Shown piece after piece: positions 60,877-64,000 of a stretch of 64,000 bases of DNA (position 1 is its first letter; the number at the start of each line of letters is the position of its first letter). The notes under the pieces were generated by a model that saw nothing but the letters and a program-made list of their open reading frames with translations, was not told the origin of the DNA and did not search any database. The stretch lies in contig BSYO01000035.1 in NCBI GenBank assembly GCA_033239525.1, forward strand, positions 6,174,627-6,238,626, written 5' to 3'. Made by a program: the position numbers and the translations under genes. This DNA is from Nepenthes gracilis. Its lineage: Eukaryota > Streptophyta > Magnoliopsida > Caryophyllales > Nepenthaceae.

Positions 60877-63800
60877 TTATTTAAAGTTGGCATTTGATTT
60901 GTAAGTCATGCCGACAGTCCAGGAAGCTGGGGCAACGTTGTAGGCGACAACGGTCTCTTTGGTGGTGTAAGAGGTGACTTTGAAAGAAAGAGGCTGCCCG
61001 GCGAGGGTGGCGAAGGCCTGATAGGAAGCCCCCCAGTTATGGCTCATGCTTATCCACCCCGTAAGGCTCCCTTTCACCCACATCTCCGATATGTCGCCAC
61101 CGCCGCCGACGTTCATCACGTAAACCAGCAACCAGTAGCTGTTCCCTTGAAACGAAAATATCATCCCTCCCTTCCTAATGCACGGTACCCTGCCAACACG
61201 AGAGAAGGGTAAAGAGGGGACGCATAGGTAAACTTGTAAGGTTAAGTAAATCATCAAAAATTGTGAAAAATTATGCCGGTCCAGGATCGTGCTTCGTGTA
61301 TGGACGAAATAGAATCTTGCAATAACAGTTTCAATTGAAGGTGCAATCTGACCATTCGAATTGATTATAATTTTTTAAAAAATTTGTAATATAAATGAAT
61401 CCGATCAGTTTGTTTCAGTCAATGGTATAATCCGACCACTCGGATTTGTGAAGCAGGATTATTCTTCGCCTATGTGCGAAGTAGGATCCTAGACTCAAAA
61501 TTATGGTAATCCGTAGTTATATTTTGTCTAGGTATGATTCTATGATTTTTCATCGAGTCGTATTTTTCAAAAGAGATGAGTCTCTTATATCTTTTTTTTA
61601 ACTGTTACGTTAAAAAAATTTAACAGATGAGATTAAATTTCTATCTTTTTTTTATAAATAACTGAAGAATGGAACATATTATTAAAGACTTTAGGGCCAA
61701 GAAAGGCAGTATAAATGCTATCAGAGTTCAATATCGTCGATAAAATTAAGTGAAGTAATCTAGATACAAACTAAGGAAAGTGTTCAATTTTTCTACAGTA
61801 GCCTAATTTTTTTTTAAAAAATATTTAAATAGTTTTTTTATACTTTTCATATATTGGATTAAATATTTAATATATATTATAATTTTCTAAAAATAAAAAT
61901 AATATCTTTACTTTTTTATTTTAAAATTATTGCCAGAAAATTTTAATCTATGTGTGAGTAAAGAAGACGTAAGAGCTGCATCTCATTTGAGAGATGTATC
62001 CCATTGTTTTAATTATATTCAAAACCTAGAAAAGAAAATATATATAAAAATATATAAAAATTTGAATAAATCTTATAAATCTAATAAAAAATAAATTAGA
62101 TTTCACAATTTTATGTCATTCAAACCAAATAAAATATATTTCATAGCTTTTCATAATTTTTTGATTCATAATTTTATCTTTTTTTTATAATTTTTCACTG
62201 TTTTTTTCATTAAAGGTTACACCAAAAACATCATTGTGATTATTGTTGTATTTTTTTATTTTTTTAATGGTATAAGGAAATAATGCCCCATATATAGGGA
62301 CATTGGATGAAAGGAATCCAAATAATGATAATTAAAATATAAAAATTACTCTTCATTTAAATTTTAAAATACCCACCATCTAAAAATGGTGGCAAATACA
62401 GATTAAAAGGGGTTACATCTCTTAAAGATATAAAAATATTTATTCTCTTAATATTGATCGTTTAAATTTTAAAATACCCACCAACTGAAAGTGATGGCAA
62501 ATACAGATTGAGAGATGCTCCATCTCTTAAAGATATAGAAATATTTATTTTCTTAATATTGATCGTTTATTTTTAAATAAATGATTATGATCTAATCGTT
62601 TTAAAATAATTAATTTTACTTAATTTTTTAATTTTTTTAAAGATAATTAAATTACAACATTTTATTTAAAAATAAATAACTAATATATACTAAACAAATC
62701 TCTTCGTCTCTATAAGAGATATAATTCCTCCAAACCCTCACCACCTAAGCAAAATCCTTCATTGCCACACGTAGAGATGACAAATACAATACGGTCCGGC
62801 AGGATGGTGGGCCATTTCAATTGTTATCCCCACCCTATTAAAAATCGGAGCAAAATAATTAACATTTGGACCGTGTCGGGCACGGATGGGTATCCCCATA
62901 TAAAAGTAATGAACACTTTTTTATTATTTTTTAATAATATGAGTATTGTAATATTTTAAAAAAATAAAAAATTATGTTATACGTATATTTGAAATATTTT
63001 ACCTTTCAATAAATGAAAAGTCAAAAGAAACAGTAATTGTACGAACATGTATAGCAGTTCCTCTCAATGACTAAAACAATTAGTCCGTGCATGCGTTGAT
63101 AAACGAAGTAATAAATTGATGGATAAATAATCAGGGGATCCTACTTCGCGAAATAGGTGCTTCATCCTTTTGTTAGTTTTTTTTTATTTTATAAAATTTG
63201 TATTTAAAAAATTAAAAATGGGCAAAATATCTGCTTCGCAAAGTAGGAACCCTGGTCTTATAGATAGATGGCTTACCTCCGATACAAAACCGGGACAATA
63301 CCCCCCCTCCATTGTGCAAATTTCATGAAAGCGGGCTTTGAAAGGTCGAAGTGGACTAGAGGAGGGTTGCACCAACCACCGTCGGTGCTACTCTCATACC
63401 AATTTGGCGGGCAGAGGTTGGTGGCTGTGACGGTGATGGTTGGTGATGGGTTGTAACACCACCGTGACTTGACACACCTAAGTTGGTAACAAGTCCCACA
63501 AGCGAACCCATTGTTGAATAGGACTGTGCTCAATGCAGTCGTTGATGTTCCGTATCCATTTTCAAACAAATTTCCATACCCGCATGCTCCTCCTGCACAG
63601 GATCACAAAATCAACTAATTTTTAAAATATAATAGATGAAATAATATCAAATGTCATCATTCGATATCCAAATCAAGGGCTCTGATGTAATAGTGGGTTG
63701 GAGCTCCTCCAACTCAATCTCAGTCATTAGATTGAAAGTTAGTTTAAATAACCAACCCATGGTGGCAGAAGCTGTTTCGTCCCCATAAAAGGTGGCGTGG

Positions 63801-63922
63801 GCAAGCTCCCATGGGCTTGGCTTGAAGTGAGCCATGGTTCGAACAGGTAACCTCTCGATGCCTGACAGCACGAAAGCCACCAAGAAAAACCTGAGCCACC
63901 ATGGACCCTGGGAAGAAGCCAT
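60877..63922 (-). CDS. EXPA: alpha-expansin
   Basis: Secreted wall-loosening protein; it weakens cellulose-xyloglucan contacts without hydrolysis and allows cell growth. Exons 63757-63922, 63277-63592, 60877-61189, with GT-AG borders and phases 1 and 2; 264 residues. Residues 8-20 are a hydrophobic signal segment. The first domain (about 40-160, GH45-like) has [32 protein letters not shown], a Cys series (59, 87, 90, 95, 101, 116, 130), CPPN, GGWCNPP and the HFD motif at 136-138. The second (CBM63) domain starts at RVPC and has [19 protein letters not shown], the GW and NW aromatic residues, LSFKV and YNVAP. GGWCNPPxxHFD marks the alpha branch. Two nearby in-frame ATGs exist; 63922 was chosen because it puts the signal peptide at the N-terminus. 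Intron 2 is unusually long (2.09 kb) and carries repeats. No damage is seen; the subgroup is not certain. Confidence 0.96.
61284..61320. repeat. imperfect hairpin in expansin intron 2, copy 1
   Basis: CAGGATCGTGCTTCG pairs imperfectly with CGAAATAGAATCTTG. Same theme as the hairpins at 61453 and 63134-63262. Confidence 0.5.
61453..61492. repeat. imperfect hairpin in expansin intron 2, copy 2
   Basis: GGATTATTCTTCGC pairs with GCGAAGTAGGATCC around CTATGT. Confidence 0.65.
62356..62565. repeat. 105-bp tandem duplication in expansin intron 2
   Basis: Two copies (62356-62460 and 62461-62565), both starting TTTAAATTTTAAAATACCCA and ending TTAATATTGATCG. Copy 1 contains CCACCAT...ATGGTGG, able to pair. 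Confidence 0.9.
63134..63262. mobile_element. possible small inverted-repeat element (MITE-like) in expansin intron 2
   Basis: CAGGGGATCCTACTTCGCGA at the left and the reverse complement CAGGGTTCCTACTTTGCGAA at the right enclose about 90 bp. CAGGG ends are seen in hAT-type elements. No target duplication could be found, so the class is unsure. Confidence 0.45.
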
Positions 63923-64000
63923 GGGTTTGAGGGCTAGTTGGCCTTGAACAGCTTCCGTCAACCCTGCAAACAGCAGCTCTGATAATTGTCTTTCTGAAGG
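63923..64000 (-). promoter_or_regulatory. leader of the expansin gene
   Basis: The minus-strand frame stays open upstream of the chosen ATG to the ATG at 63961. The promoter lies beyond the window. Confidence 0.4.

Noticed and set aside
1..64000. tRNA or rRNA genes
   Set aside because: T-loop-like GGTTCGA words (for example near 23104 and 63837) are not followed by acceptor or anticodon stems; the 63837 site is expansin coding sequence.

Overview
This is a window of plant nuclear DNA, most likely from a eudicot. It has three intron-containing plant genes with GT-AG introns: a MINDY-type deubiquitinase, STAY-GREEN and an alpha-expansin. They lie in a large AT-rich background made mostly of decayed LTR retrotransposons nested in one another. 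No bacterial operons, rRNA, tRNA or CRISPR were seen.

Layout. 1-8.3 kb: MINDY-family deubiquitinase gene on the minus strand, with nine exons visible and the last one(s) off the left edge; a solo LTR sits in its fourth intron. 9.3-19.6 kb: an inverted pair of old LTRs (called family A here). The plus copy is split by a 5.9-kb non-coding LTR retrotransposon (10159-16046, perfect 5-bp target duplication, about 26 copies of a 47-bp repeat). The minus copy is split by a solo LTR (18211-18942, perfect 5-bp target duplication). 19.6-34 kb: AT-rich DNA with another family A LTR, a 2.3-kb family B LTR on the minus strand, and a direct duplication of about 0.85 kb. 34-41 kb: a decayed retroelement interior with a gag-like pseudogene, then a family B LTR in plus orientation and a further 3' half copy. 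42-45 kb: a solo LTR of family C, a broken repeat-bearing gene on the minus strand and a TRIM-like element.

45.9-48.5 kb: a complete STAY-GREEN (magnesium dechelatase) gene on the plus strand, four exons, 277 aa. 48.8-52.8 kb: a Ty3/gypsy-type element on the minus strand whose pol region is replaced by an intronless, still largely open RecA-like reading frame. 54-59.5 kb: the RNase H tail of a Ty1/copia element and its 3' LTR (family C), split by a Ty3/gypsy element (family D) with two LTRs of about 2 kb but only 385 bp between them, including the broken end of pol. 60.9-63.9 kb: a complete alpha-expansin gene on the minus strand, three exons, 264 aa.

The three host genes do not form a pathway: ubiquitin removal, chlorophyll breakdown and cell-wall loosening. 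The most unusual signals are in the mobile DNA: the RecA copy inside a gypsy-type element; a GTAAGT donor and pyrimidine-rich/CAG acceptor at matching places in several related LTRs, suggesting an intron inside the LTR; the non-coding element with its repeat array and hairpin; and the doubly interrupted inverted LTR pair. All alignments were done by eye, so boundaries of old repeats are good to perhaps 10-50 bases, while exon junctions and LTR ends with target duplications are exact as read.
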